Shown: positions 43,746 to 51,580 of the stretch, in pieces
Layout: every line of letters begins with the position of its first letter
Position numbering within the stretch: position 1 is the first letter of the stretch
From: an uncultured Bacteroidales bacterium
GTDB taxonomy: Bacteria > Bacteroidota > Bacteroidia > Bacteroidales > UBA932
Assembly: GCA_900316955.1 (NCBI GenBank)
Contig: ONEX01000006.1
Span: 1-64,000 of the forward strand
Reading direction: 5' to 3'
DNA length: 64,000 bases
Notes under the pieces: model-generated
Database searches by the model: none
The model's input: the letters and a program-made list of their open reading frames with translations, nothing else
What the model was told of the DNA's origin: nothing
Position numbers and translations under genes: made by a program

Positions 43746-45929
43746 ATGAAAAGAACACTGACGCTGATAACCCTCCTCCTGGCGCTCCTCCCTGCCGTGG
43801 CACAGGTGCGGATTGTCCACAAGGGAGCGATGACGGGAAGTTTCAAACCCGGGCATCCCGGCGGGACCGCCGCCGAAAAGGAGGCCATCGACCTGGCCGC
43901 CCATTTCTTCCTCGCGGAATCCCTGACCAGGACCGCCCCATGGGCGAAAGCCATCCGGAAAGGCGACATCGTCCTTTGCGAGACGGATACGGAGGAGTAC
44001 GGCGAGGACGGCTGCCGGATTGTCATCGACAACCGGAACGTCCGGATCTATGGGCACGGGAAGGGGCTGGTGTACGGCACGGTGGAATTCCTCAAGAAGT
44101 ATGTCGGCATCGACTACTGGGGAGCCGGGGAATCCTATGAGCCCCTGCACAAGGAACTGGTCCTGGATCCGGTCGACACCGTGATCACCCCCACCTTCCG
44201 CTATCGGCAGAGCCAGAACTATATGCTCCGGACGGACCCGCTGTACAAGACCTGGTACCACCTGGAGGAGCCGTCCGAGGTCTTTGTCGCCAATTACTGG
44301 GTCCATACCTGCAACCGGCTGCTGCCCGCTTCCCGCTATGGGGCGGAGCACCCCGAGTATTACGCCTACTACAACGGGAAACGCAATCCCGGCAGCGCCA
44401 GCCAGTGGTGCATGTCGAACCCGGAGGTTCTGGAAATTGTGTGCCAGCGGCTGGACAGCCTGTTCAAGGCCTATCCGGACCGGAAGATGATCAGCATCAG
44501 CCAGAACGACGGGTCGGATACCTATTGCCGATGCCCGGAATGCACCCGCATCATGGAAGAGGAAGGCGGCCCTTCCGGCCCGATCCTCCGCTTCATCAAC
44601 GCCGTGGCGGACCGGTTCCCGGACAAGGAGATATCGACCCTCGCCTACCTCTTCTCCGTCCAGCCGCCCAGGAAGACGGTCCCGCGCGAGAACGTGTCCA
44701 TCATGCTGTGCGACATCGACTGCCGCCGGCAGACGGCCCTGACGGAGAACCCTTCCGGGCAGGAGTTCATGAAAGCGCTGGAAGGCTGGTCGAAGATCTG
44801 CAAGAACCTGTTCGTGTGGGACTACGGCATCAATTTCGACAACTATCTCTCCCCGTTCCCGAACCTGTCGACGATCAAGGACAATATGGTCATCTTCCGC
44901 GACCATCACGTGAAGATGCACTTCTCGCAGATCGCCTCGGTCCGGGGCGGCGACTTCGCGGAACTCCGGTCCTATCTGGTCAATAACCTGATGTGGGACG
45001 CCGGAGCCTCGCTGGATTCGCTGGAACAGCGGTTCCTGACCCGCTACTACGGCAAGGCCGGATGGCCTATCTACAAGTATATCAAGCTGATGGAGGGAGC
45101 AGCCGTGGGGACGGACGTGGACCTTTTCATCTACGACTCCCCTGTTTCCTACAAAGACAATATACTGAGGCCGGAACTGATGCGGCGCTACAACGCCCTG
45201 TTCGACGAGGCGGAAGCGGCGGTGGCCGGCGACCCGGTGCGCCTCGCCCGTGTCCGCCGCACCCGCCTCCCGCTCCAGTACTCCGCCCTGGAAATCGCCC
45301 GGACGGAGCCGGACCGGGACCCGGAGGCCATCGGCCGGGCGCTGGACCTATTCCAGGACCGTACCCTGGAATTCGAGGTCGAGATGCTCAATGAGCGGCA
45401 CAATACCCCGATGGCGTATTGCATGATGTACCGGAGCCGCTATCTGGGCGATTCCAAGGACAACCTGGCTTTCGGCAAGCCTGTCACCTACCTGGTCCAG
45501 CCTCGTCCCAAGTACCAGAAGCTCGGCGAAACCGCCTTGACGGACGGCATTTACGGCGGCACGACCTACGTGGAAAGCTGGGTCGGCTGGGAAGGGACCG
45601 ACGGCGCCTTCATCATCGACCTGGGCGCCCCGACCGCCGTCCACAGCATCAGCGCCGACTTCCTGCACCAGCTCGGCGCCTGGATCCTCCTGCCGAAGCA
45701 GGTGAAATACAGCGTCTCCCTGGACGGGGAGCGCTACCGGTCCATCGCCGCCATCGACATTCCGGAGAGCCGCGCCACCGAGGTGGCCTTCGTTCCGGTG
45801 GAGGCTACCTGCGACTGCGAAGCCCGCTACATCCGGGTGGACATAACGGGCGTCAAAACCTGCCCTGAGTGGCACTACGGCGTAGGCAACCCCTGCTGGT
45901 TCTTCCTCGACGAGGTGATCGTACGATGA
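43746..45929 (+). CDS. DUF4838 glycoside-hydrolase-like protein with C-terminal discoidin-like domain
   Basis: 727 residues with signal peptide MKRTLTLITLLLALLPAVAQ. An N-terminal alpha/beta domain (about 25-135; KGLVYGTVEFLKKYVGIDYWG) resembles the first domain of GH67-type enzymes. DUF4838 covers about 160-450 (SISQNDGSDTYCRCPECTR), and the C-terminus (about 600-727) looks like an F5/8 type C carbohydrate-binding module. A glycosidase, perhaps on uronic-acid-containing glycans, is plausible but unproven. It is monocistronic, and a TATCTTG box ends only 5 bases before the ATG. Confidence 0.85.
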   Translation: MKRTLTLITLLLALLPAVAQVRIVHKGAMTGSFKPGHPGGTAAEKEAIDLAAHFFLAESLTRTAPWAKAIRKGDIVLCETDTEEYGEDGCRIVIDNRNVRIYGHGKGLVYGTVEFLKKYVGIDYWGAGESYEPLHKELVLDPVDTVITPTFRYRQSQNYMLRTDPLYKTWYHLEEPSEVFVANYWVHTCNRLLPASRYGAEHPEYYAYYNGKRNPGSASQWCMSNPEVLEIVCQRLDSLFKAYPDRKMISISQNDGSDTYCRCPECTRIMEEEGGPSGPILRFINAVADRFPDKEISTLAYLFSVQPPRKTVPRENVSIMLCDIDCRRQTALTENPSGQEFMKALEGWSKICKNLFVWDYGINFDNYLSPFPNLSTIKDNMVIFRDHHVKMHFSQIASVRGGDFAELRSYLVNNLMWDAGASLDSLEQRFLTRYYGKAGWPIYKYIKLMEGAAVGTDVDLFIYDSPVSYKDNILRPELMRRYNALFDEAEAAVAGDPVRLARVRRTRLPLQYSALEIARTEPDRDPEAIGRALDLFQDRTLEFEVEMLNERHNTPMAYCMMYRSRYLGDSKDNLAFGKPVTYLVQPRPKYQKLGETALTDGIYGGTTYVESWVGWEGTDGAFIIDLGAPTAVHSISADFLHQLGAWILLPKQVKYSVSLDGERYRSIAAIDIPESRATEVAFVPVEATCDCEARYIRVDITGVKTCPEWHYGVGNPCWFFLDEVIVR

Positions 45930-45984
45930 TCACTTTAGTCTCTTGTCGACCCGCTTTCTCGGCATAGCGGTGTCCATGAAGCGA

Positions 45985-46242
45985 TGTACAAGTCTCGCTT
46001 GCACACGTGGAGGCGCTTCTAGCCGCGTTTTCTTGCTCAAGTCTTTCGGATTCGGGCGGTTTTCGCCGATTTCTTCGAGACTTGTACGTCAAAACGTCGC
46101 TCTGTGAATGATTACCTGTACAAGTCAGACTTGTACAATTACCCTTTCTGAATGCCGATGCTTGTACAGGTCCACCAACGGGACCTATACGAGCGAAAAC
46201 ACCCCCGAAATGCCCGTACCGGTCCAACGACGGGACCGGTAC
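45985..46242. repeat. Array of four related hairpins
   Basis: Hairpin 1: TGTACAAG/CTTGCACA, 5-base loop. Hairpin 2: TGTACAAGTC and its exact complement around one base. Hairpin 3: GTACAGGTCC/GGACCTATAC, 7-base loop, 9 of 10 pairs. Hairpin 4: GTACCGGTCC/GGACCGGTAC, 7-base loop, 10 of 10 pairs. Hairpins 3 and 4 differ in sequence but keep pairing at position 5 (A-T versus C-G). Confidence 0.7.
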
Positions 46243-46254
46243 AAGCACCCGCCA

Positions 46255-46285
46255 ACAAAAAAGAGACGACCTCGACGATCGTCTC
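46255..46285 (-). terminator. Terminator of the pseudouridine synthase gene
   Basis: On the minus strand GAGACGA/TCGTCTC (7-base stem, 9-base loop) followed by six T and G. Confidence 0.8.
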
Positions 46286-46303
46286 CTGTGCGGTAGGTTA
46301 GTG

Positions 46304-47008
46304 TCACACCCCCTTCCAGGAGGCCGGGACGGGCGCTTCGAGGAAGAGTTCCGTTTTCTTCACGGGGTGGATGAAGCGGATGGAGCGGGCGTGGAGGGAG
46401 ATGCCGCCGTCGGGGTTGGAGCGGGGGGCGCCGTACTTGAGGTCGCCCTTGATGGGGCAGCCGATGTGGGCGAGCTGGCAGCGGATCTGGTGGTGGCGGC
46501 CGGTGAGCAGTTCCACTTCCACCAGGTGGTACCGATCGGTGCTCTTCAAGAATGTATACTTGAGCTTCGCTTCTTTCGCCTCTCCACCGGGGCCTTTGGC
46601 GATGAAGGACTTGTTGAGTTTCTCGTTGCGGGTCATCCAATCCGTGAGCAACGCCTCTTCCGGCGAAGGCTTCCCGCAGCACAGGGCCCAGTAGGTCTTA
46701 TGCACTTCTCCGTTACGGAACATCGCATTCAGCCGCTCCAGGGCCTTGGACGTCTTCGCAAAGAGGCAGATGCCGCTCACGGGGCGGTCCAGGCGGTGCG
46801 GGACGCCCATGAACACCTGGCCCGGCTTGCCGTCACGCTGGGCGATGAAGGCCTTGAGCGTCTCGCTCACCGGCTCGTCGCCCGTCTTGTCGCCCTGGAC
46901 AATCTCACCTGCCCGTTTGTTGAAAACGAGCAGGTGGTTGTCCTCATAGAGAATCCGGGACGCGAGGTCCCGGAATTCCCGTTCGTCAAGCGCTCTGTAA
47001 ACGCTCAT
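46304..47008 (-). CDS. RluA-family pseudouridine synthase
   Basis: 234 residues. The catalytic Asp is in MGVPHRLDRPVSG and the conserved GRHHQIRCQLAHIGCPIKGD motif lies in the C-terminal half. It converts uridine to pseudouridine in rRNA or tRNA. It lacks the N-terminal S4 domain of RluC/RluD, and the target position cannot be told from sequence. It follows the AzgA-type permease gene by one base and ends at a hairpin terminator. Confidence 0.92.
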   Translation of the reverse strand: MSVYRALDEREFRDLASRILYEDNHLLVFNKRAGEIVQGDKTGDEPVSETLKAFIAQRDGKPGQVFMGVPHRLDRPVSGICLFAKTSKALERLNAMFRNGEVHKTYWALCCGKPSPEEALLTDWMTRNEKLNKSFIAKGPGGEAKEAKLKYTFLKSTDRYHLVEVELLTGRHHQIRCQLAHIGCPIKGDLKYGAPRSNPDGGISLHARSIRFIHPVKKTELFLEAPVPASWKGV

Positions 47009-47009
47009 C

Positions 47010-48329
47010 CTAGATGAAGATGTACTTGCAGATGAACAGCGCGGCGAGCACCCACATGGTCGGGGAGATCTTCTTGAACTTGCCCGCGCAGGCGTTCAGG
47101 AGCACGTAGGAGATCACGCCGAGGAGGATACCGTCGGAGATGGAGTAGGCGACGGGCATCATCAGCACGGTGATGAACGCCGGGATGCTCTCGGAGTAGT
47201 CCTCCCAGTCGATCTTCGCGACCGGGCTCATCATCATCACGCCCACGATCACCAGGGCCGGAGCCGTGGCGGCGCCGGGGATGGCGAGGAAGATCGGGGA
47301 GAAGAGGAGGGCCAGGGCGAAGAGGATCGCGACCGTGAAGGCGGTGAGGCCGGTACGTCCGCCCTCGCCCACGCCGGAAGCGCTCTCGACGTAGGTCGTG
47401 GTGGTGGAGGTGCCGAGGCAGGCGCCGCAGACGGTGGCGATGGAGTCGGCCATGAACATCTTGTCGATGCCGTCGACATTGCCCTTCTCATCCACCATGC
47501 CGGCCTTCTGGGAGACGCCGATGATGGTGCCCATCGTGTCGAACATGTCGATGAACAGGAAGGTGAAGACGACGGCGAGCATGTCCCAGCTCAGGATCTG
47601 GCTCCACTCGAACTTCATGAAGATGGGCGCGATGCTGTCCGGGGCGGAAATGACGCCGGAGAACTTCGTGAGGGCGGTTCCGGAGGCGGGATCCTTGATG
47701 AACAGGCCGATGATCGCAGTCACGAGGATGCCGATCAGGATGCTGCCCTTGACCTTCAGGATCACGAGGGCGCCGGTGATGACGATGCCGATGATGCCGA
47801 GGAGGGCGGCGCCGTGGGTGATGTCCCCGAGGGAGACGAGGGTGGAGTCGTTGTTCGCGATGATGCCGGCGTTCTGCAGGCCGATGAAGGCGATGAACAG
47901 GCCGATGCCCGCGCCGATGGCGTGCTTGAGCGAGAGCGGAATCGCGTTCAGGATCCAGGAGCGCACCTTCGTGAGTGTGAGGATGATGAACAGGATACCC
48001 TCCAGGAACACGGCCGTCAGGGCGAACTGCCAGGTGTGGCCCATCGTAAGGCACACCGTGAACACGAAGAAGGCGTTCAGGCCCATGCCCGGGGCGAGGG
48101 CGAACGGCTTCTTGGCGTAGAACGCCATCACGAGCGTGCCGACGAGGGCCGCGAGGGCGGTGGCGGTGAAGACCGCGCCCTTGGGCATGTCGAGGGCGCT
48201 GAAGATGCTCGGGTTGACGGCCAGGATGTAGGCCATCGTCAGGAACGTGGTGATGCCCGCGACGATCTCTGTCCGGACATTGTGCTTCTCGGCGTCAAAG
48301 CCGAAAGCCTTTCCCAGGAACTTGCTCAT
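47010..48329 (-). CDS. NCS2 family nucleobase permease, AzgA type
   Basis: 439 residues with about 12-14 membrane segments. N-terminal VRTEIVAGITTFLTMAYILAVNPSI is characteristic of AzgA-type adenine/guanine/hypoxanthine permeases, as are the substrate segments DMFDTMGTIIGVS and GTSTTTTYVESASGVGEGGRTGL. It imports purine bases with protons across the inner membrane. It sits after a Tsx-like outer-membrane gene and a second nucleobase permease, so the group is a nucleobase-uptake operon. Confidence 0.93.
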   Translation of the reverse strand: MSKFLGKAFGFDAEKHNVRTEIVAGITTFLTMAYILAVNPSIFSALDMPKGAVFTATALAALVGTLVMAFYAKKPFALAPGMGLNAFFVFTVCLTMGHTWQFALTAVFLEGILFIILTLTKVRSWILNAIPLSLKHAIGAGIGLFIAFIGLQNAGIIANNDSTLVSLGDITHGAALLGIIGIVITGALVILKVKGSILIGILVTAIIGLFIKDPASGTALTKFSGVISAPDSIAPIFMKFEWSQILSWDMLAVVFTFLFIDMFDTMGTIIGVSQKAGMVDEKGNVDGIDKMFMADSIATVCGACLGTSTTTTYVESASGVGEGGRTGLTAFTVAILFALALLFSPIFLAIPGAATAPALVIVGVMMMSPVAKIDWEDYSESIPAFITVLMMPVAYSISDGILLGVISYVLLNACAGKFKKISPTMWVLAALFICKYIFI

Positions 48330-48339
48330 AGGTCAGCGA

Positions 48340-49032
48340 TTAGAAAACCCACTTGGTGCCGATGCAAGGCATCACATTGAACTTCTTGCCGGTGGTGAAC
48401 TCCAGGCCGCCGAAGTTGTAGCTGAGCTCGACCTCGCCGCCGATGTTGAAGTGGTCGCCGATGGCATACCACAGCTGGGGCTCGGAAAGGACCACCAGGT
48501 TGTCATACTCGCACCAGAAATCCACGAAGCCGGAGAAGCGGAGTTTTTCCAGGCCGAACAGGTCCTGGCATCCCCAGACCGCCGTGAACTGCAGAGGAAC
48601 GTTGGAGGACATCTTGACGAACTTCTTGTACAGGACCTTCAGGTTCAAGGTGTTCTTGAAATCCCCGCTGTGCAGGAACCAGTCCACACCCACGAGGAAC
48701 GCGCTGTTGATGCCGAAGCCGAGACCCAGACCGCCGTTGTACTCCACCTGGAGGCTGAGCGGCGCCAGGGCCGTGTCATTCCAGAAGTTCAGGCAGCGGG
48801 CGATCTCGAAATAGGAGCCGCTGGGCGAGACGACCACATTGTCGACCTTGTTGTTGTAGTCGTAGTCGATGAAGAAGAAAGTGTTGCCCCAGTTGTCCTG
48901 ATGGAATCCTTCCAGGGTGGTGGTGAAGTGCTTCCGACCGAAGTCGTAGAAGGTCTGGAAATTGGTCTGGGCGTGCACGGTGGCACCCAGCGCCAAGGCT
49001 GCGACGGCAGCGACGAAGATCTTTTTGGACAT
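48340..49032 (-). CDS. DUF5020 outer-membrane protein, Tsx-like nucleoside channel
   Basis: 230 residues with signal peptide MSKKIFVAAVAALALGATVHAQ. The mature part is all beta (FQTFYDFGRKHFTTTLEGFHQDNWGNTFFFIDYDY, ending CIGTKWVF) and matches the DUF5020/Tsx-like barrel pattern, with a terminal Phe. Tsx is the outer-membrane nucleoside channel of enterobacteria. Its place between two inner-membrane nucleobase permeases strongly suggests the same cargo here. Confidence 0.85.
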   Translation of the reverse strand: MSKKIFVAAVAALALGATVHAQTNFQTFYDFGRKHFTTTLEGFHQDNWGNTFFFIDYDYNNKVDNVVVSPSGSYFEIARCLNFWNDTALAPLSLQVEYNGGLGLGFGINSAFLVGVDWFLHSGDFKNTLNLKVLYKKFVKMSSNVPLQFTAVWGCQDLFGLEKLRFSGFVDFWCEYDNLVVLSEPQLWYAIGDHFNIGGEVELSYNFGGLEFTTGKKFNVMPCIGTKWVF

Positions 49033-49052
49033 AATACGTGGTTTAGGAAGAA

Positions 49053-50420
49053 TTATTCGGATTTCTTGTCTTTTCGGAGAGACGGGTTGATCTCGAAGTC
49101 GACGGCCTTGTCGCCCTTCGGGTTCTTCCCGAACTCATAATCTTTTCCCGGCAGGATGGCGTTCAGCAGGATGCCCACGAGGGCGGCGACGGCGAGGCCG
49201 CTGAGGGAGGTGAAGCCCAGGGAGATGCTGTCGTTCGCGCCGTACTTGATGCCGATGGCGAGCACCAGGATGAGGGCGGCGATGATGACGTTGCGGGAGG
49301 AGGTGAAATCGACCTGGTTGTCCACGATGTTGCGCACGCCCACGGCGGAGATCATACCGTACAGGACGAGGGAGACGCCGCCGATGGTGGCCGCCGGCAT
49401 GGAGGCGATGAGGGCGGAGAACTTCGGGCAGAAGGACAGGACGATGGCGAAGCAGGCGGCGATGCGGATCACGCGAGGGTCATAGACCTTGGTGAGGTTC
49501 AGCACGCCCGTGTTCTCGCCGTAGGTGGTGTTCGCCGGGGCGCCGAACAGGGACGCGAGGGCGGTGGCGAGACCGTCGCCCATCAGGGTGCGGTGCAGGC
49601 CCGGATCCTCCAGGTAGTTGATGCCCACGGTGGAGGAGATGGCGCACATGTCGCCGATGTGCTCGATCATCGTAGCGAGGGAGATCGGGAGGATGGCGAT
49701 GATGGCGGAGACCACGAGGCCCCAGTTCGGATCCTGGAACACGTGGAAGGCGGTGTTCTGCCACTGGAACGGAACGCCGATCCAGGCGGCTTCCTTCACC
49801 GCGCTGAAGTCACAGAGGCCGAAGCAGGCGGCCACGATGTAGGAGCCCAGCACGCCCAGCAGGATGGGGATGATCTTGATCATCTTCTTGCCCCAGATGT
49901 TGCACACGATGATGATCAGGATCGCGAGGAGGGCGATCCACCAGTTCTGCGTGCAGTTCTGGATGGCCGATCCGGACAGGGTCAGACCGATCGCGATGAT
50001 GATCGGGCCCGTCACGATGGGCGGGAAGAACCGCATCACCTTCTTCGCGCCGAAGGCCGCGAACAAGCCGGCGAGCACGAAATAAAAAAGGCCTGCGCAG
50101 AAGACTCCGATGCAGGCGTAGGGAAGGGACTGGGCGGTGGAAAGACCTTGGGCTTCACCCATCGAGACGACGGCGGCATACCCGCCGAGGAACGCGAAGG
50201 ACGAGCCGAGGAACGCCGGGACCCGCATCTTGGTCAGGAGGTGGAACAGGAGTGTGCCGAGGCCTGCGAAAAGCAGGGTGGCTGACATGGAGAGACCGGT
50301 GATGACCGGGACCAGGACCGTGGCTCCGAACATGGCGAACATGTGCTGGAGGCCGAGGGTAAGCATCTTCCCGGTGCCGAGGGTCCGGGCGTCGTAGATG
50401 GCTTGCTGCTGCTGTGACAT
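49053..50420 (-). CDS. NCS2 family uracil/xanthine permease
   Basis: 455 residues from MSQQQQAIYDARTLGTGKML; the upstream extension is not supported. It has about 14 membrane segments and the UraA-type pattern LGLQHMFAMFGATVLVPVITGL, the central FPPIVTGPIIIAIGL and the substrate segments IEHIGD and APANTTYGENTGVL. UraA-like proteins import uracil with protons. It is first in the nucleobase-uptake operon, behind a -7 box at 50469-50476. Confidence 0.93.
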   Translation of the reverse strand: MSQQQQAIYDARTLGTGKMLTLGLQHMFAMFGATVLVPVITGLSMSATLLFAGLGTLLFHLLTKMRVPAFLGSSFAFLGGYAAVVSMGEAQGLSTAQSLPYACIGVFCAGLFYFVLAGLFAAFGAKKVMRFFPPIVTGPIIIAIGLTLSGSAIQNCTQNWWIALLAILIIIVCNIWGKKMIKIIPILLGVLGSYIVAACFGLCDFSAVKEAAWIGVPFQWQNTAFHVFQDPNWGLVVSAIIAILPISLATMIEHIGDMCAISSTVGINYLEDPGLHRTLMGDGLATALASLFGAPANTTYGENTGVLNLTKVYDPRVIRIAACFAIVLSFCPKFSALIASMPAATIGGVSLVLYGMISAVGVRNIVDNQVDFTSSRNVIIAALILVLAIGIKYGANDSISLGFTSLSGLAVAALVGILLNAILPGKDYEFGKNPKGDKAVDFEINPSLRKDKKSE

Positions 50421-50468
50421 TATGGTAGGTTTATAGGTTGTCCTTGCGAGGGGTCCAATAACCGTAAA

Positions 50469-50476
50469 CAAAGATA
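50469..50476 (-). promoter_or_regulatory. -7 box of the nucleobase-uptake operon
   Basis: TATCTTTG on the minus strand, 48 bases before the permease start. It is divergent from the arginine operon promoter. Confidence 0.6.
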
Positions 50477-50479
50477 ACT

Positions 50480-50529
50480 TTTTCAACTTGAAATAGCCAA
50501 TCAAGTTATCCACAGGCACTTGTTGAAAA
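50480..50529. other. Cluster of DnaA-box-like 9-mers
   Basis: TTATCCACA (50506-50514) is a perfect consensus DnaA box. TTTTCAACT (50480-50488) and, on the minus strand, TTTTCAACA (50529-50521) are similar 9-mers. An AT-rich tract (50540-50635) follows. The sites lie between two divergent operons. Confidence 0.4.
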
Positions 50530-50623
50530 CTTCCTGGTTTCGGGATTACATTTCATATTATAAGAGTTATTCATCAATCCCTAAAGTATTCACGCGTATA
50601 TCCGTAAAATTCAAATAAAATGT

Positions 50624-50631
50624 TATCTTTG
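50624..50631 (+). promoter_or_regulatory. -7 box of the arginine operon
   Basis: TATCTTTG ends 4 bases before the ATG at 50636, predicting a leaderless or almost leaderless transcript. Confidence 0.55.
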
Positions 50632-50635
50632 TAGT

Positions 50636-51550
50636 ATGGAACTACACGTCGTCAACGAAACCGCCCGCCTGCGGGAAGTCGTCCTCGGATTGCCCTGGGC
50701 GAACGGGCCCGTCCCGTCCCTGTCGGAGACCTTCGACAGCAAATCCTACGAATCCGTCCTGAACGGGACCTATCCCTCCGAGCAGGACATCGTGGCGGAG
50801 ATGGGCGCCTTCGAGGCCGTGCTCAAGAAGTACGGCGTGAAGGTGTACCGCCCCGCCCTCGTCCCGGACTGCAACCAGGTCTTCGCCCGCGACGTCGGCT
50901 TCGTCATCGACGACAAGATCATCGTCTCGAACATCATCCCCGACCGGCAGAACGAGATCGACGCCTACGGCGACATCTACCGTCAGATCCATTACAAGAA
51001 CATCTACAACCTCCCCGAGACCGTCCATGTGGAAGGCGGCGACGTCATCCTGTACAACGACATCATCTTCCTGGGCCAGTACGACTTCCTGGACTATCCG
51101 TCCGTGAAGACGGCCCGCACGAACCGCCTCGCCCTGGACTACCTGAACATGATCTTCCCGGAGAAGACCATCATCCCGCTGAACCTCCGCAAGAGCGACA
51201 CGAACCCCTACGAGGGCATCCTGCACCTGGACTGCACCTTCATGCCGGTGGGCCGCGGCAAGGCCATCATCTACCGGGAAGGCTTCATGAACCCGCGCGA
51301 CGCCGACCACCTCGTGGAGATGTTCGGCCCGGAGAATGTCTTCGAGCTCACGCAGGAGGAAATGTACTGGATGAACTCCAACATCTTCTCCATCAGCGAG
51401 GACGTCGTCGTGACGGAGGAGCATTTCACCCGGCTGAACGCGCATCTGCGGGAGGCCTGGGGCATGACCGTCGAAACGGTCCCCTACCGCGAGATCTCCA
51501 AGATGGGCGGCCTCCTGCGCTGCTCCACCCTGCCCCTCCGCCGGGACTGA
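50636..51550 (+). CDS. Arginine deiminase/amidinotransferase family hydrolase
   Basis: 304 residues, a single guanidino-modifying-enzyme domain, shorter than classical ArcA (about 400). Family residues are visible: CNQVFARDVGFVI, VHVEGGDVI, His in LHLDCTFMPVG and the nucleophile Cys in GGLLRCSTLPL at the C-terminus. The neighbours encode ornithine aminotransferase, carbamate kinase and ornithine carbamoyltransferase, so arginine to citrulline is the likely reaction. Alternatives within the family are dimethylarginine hydrolase, glycine amidinotransferase and the citrulline hydrolase CtlX. Confidence 0.85.
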   Translation: MELHVVNETARLREVVLGLPWANGPVPSLSETFDSKSYESVLNGTYPSEQDIVAEMGAFEAVLKKYGVKVYRPALVPDCNQVFARDVGFVIDDKIIVSNIIPDRQNEIDAYGDIYRQIHYKNIYNLPETVHVEGGDVILYNDIIFLGQYDFLDYPSVKTARTNRLALDYLNMIFPEKTIIPLNLRKSDTNPYEGILHLDCTFMPVGRGKAIIYREGFMNPRDADHLVEMFGPENVFELTQEEMYWMNSNIFSISEDVVVTEEHFTRLNAHLREAWGMTVETVPYREISKMGGLLRCSTLPLRRD

Positions 51551-51580
51551 ACCGGAACCACACAACTTACACTAAACGAT

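Larger units (their letters stand above)
45930..46303. other. 374-base gene-free tract with a cluster of hairpins
   Basis: No convincing gene. It holds four inverted repeats built on TGTAC/GTACA ends (45985-46005, 46117-46137, 46164-46190, 46216-46242) plus a half-site CTTGTACG (46081-46088), and ends with the terminator of the pseudouridine synthase gene. An open frame on the minus strand across 45853-46248 is low in coding character and contains the repeats. Confidence 0.7.

Noticed and set aside
45853-46248. A 131-codon minus-strand frame in the gene-free tract
   Set aside because: It overlaps the DUF4838 gene end and the hairpin array, and its composition (Arg, Ser, Thr-rich, repeated CTSL) looks like translated palindromes.
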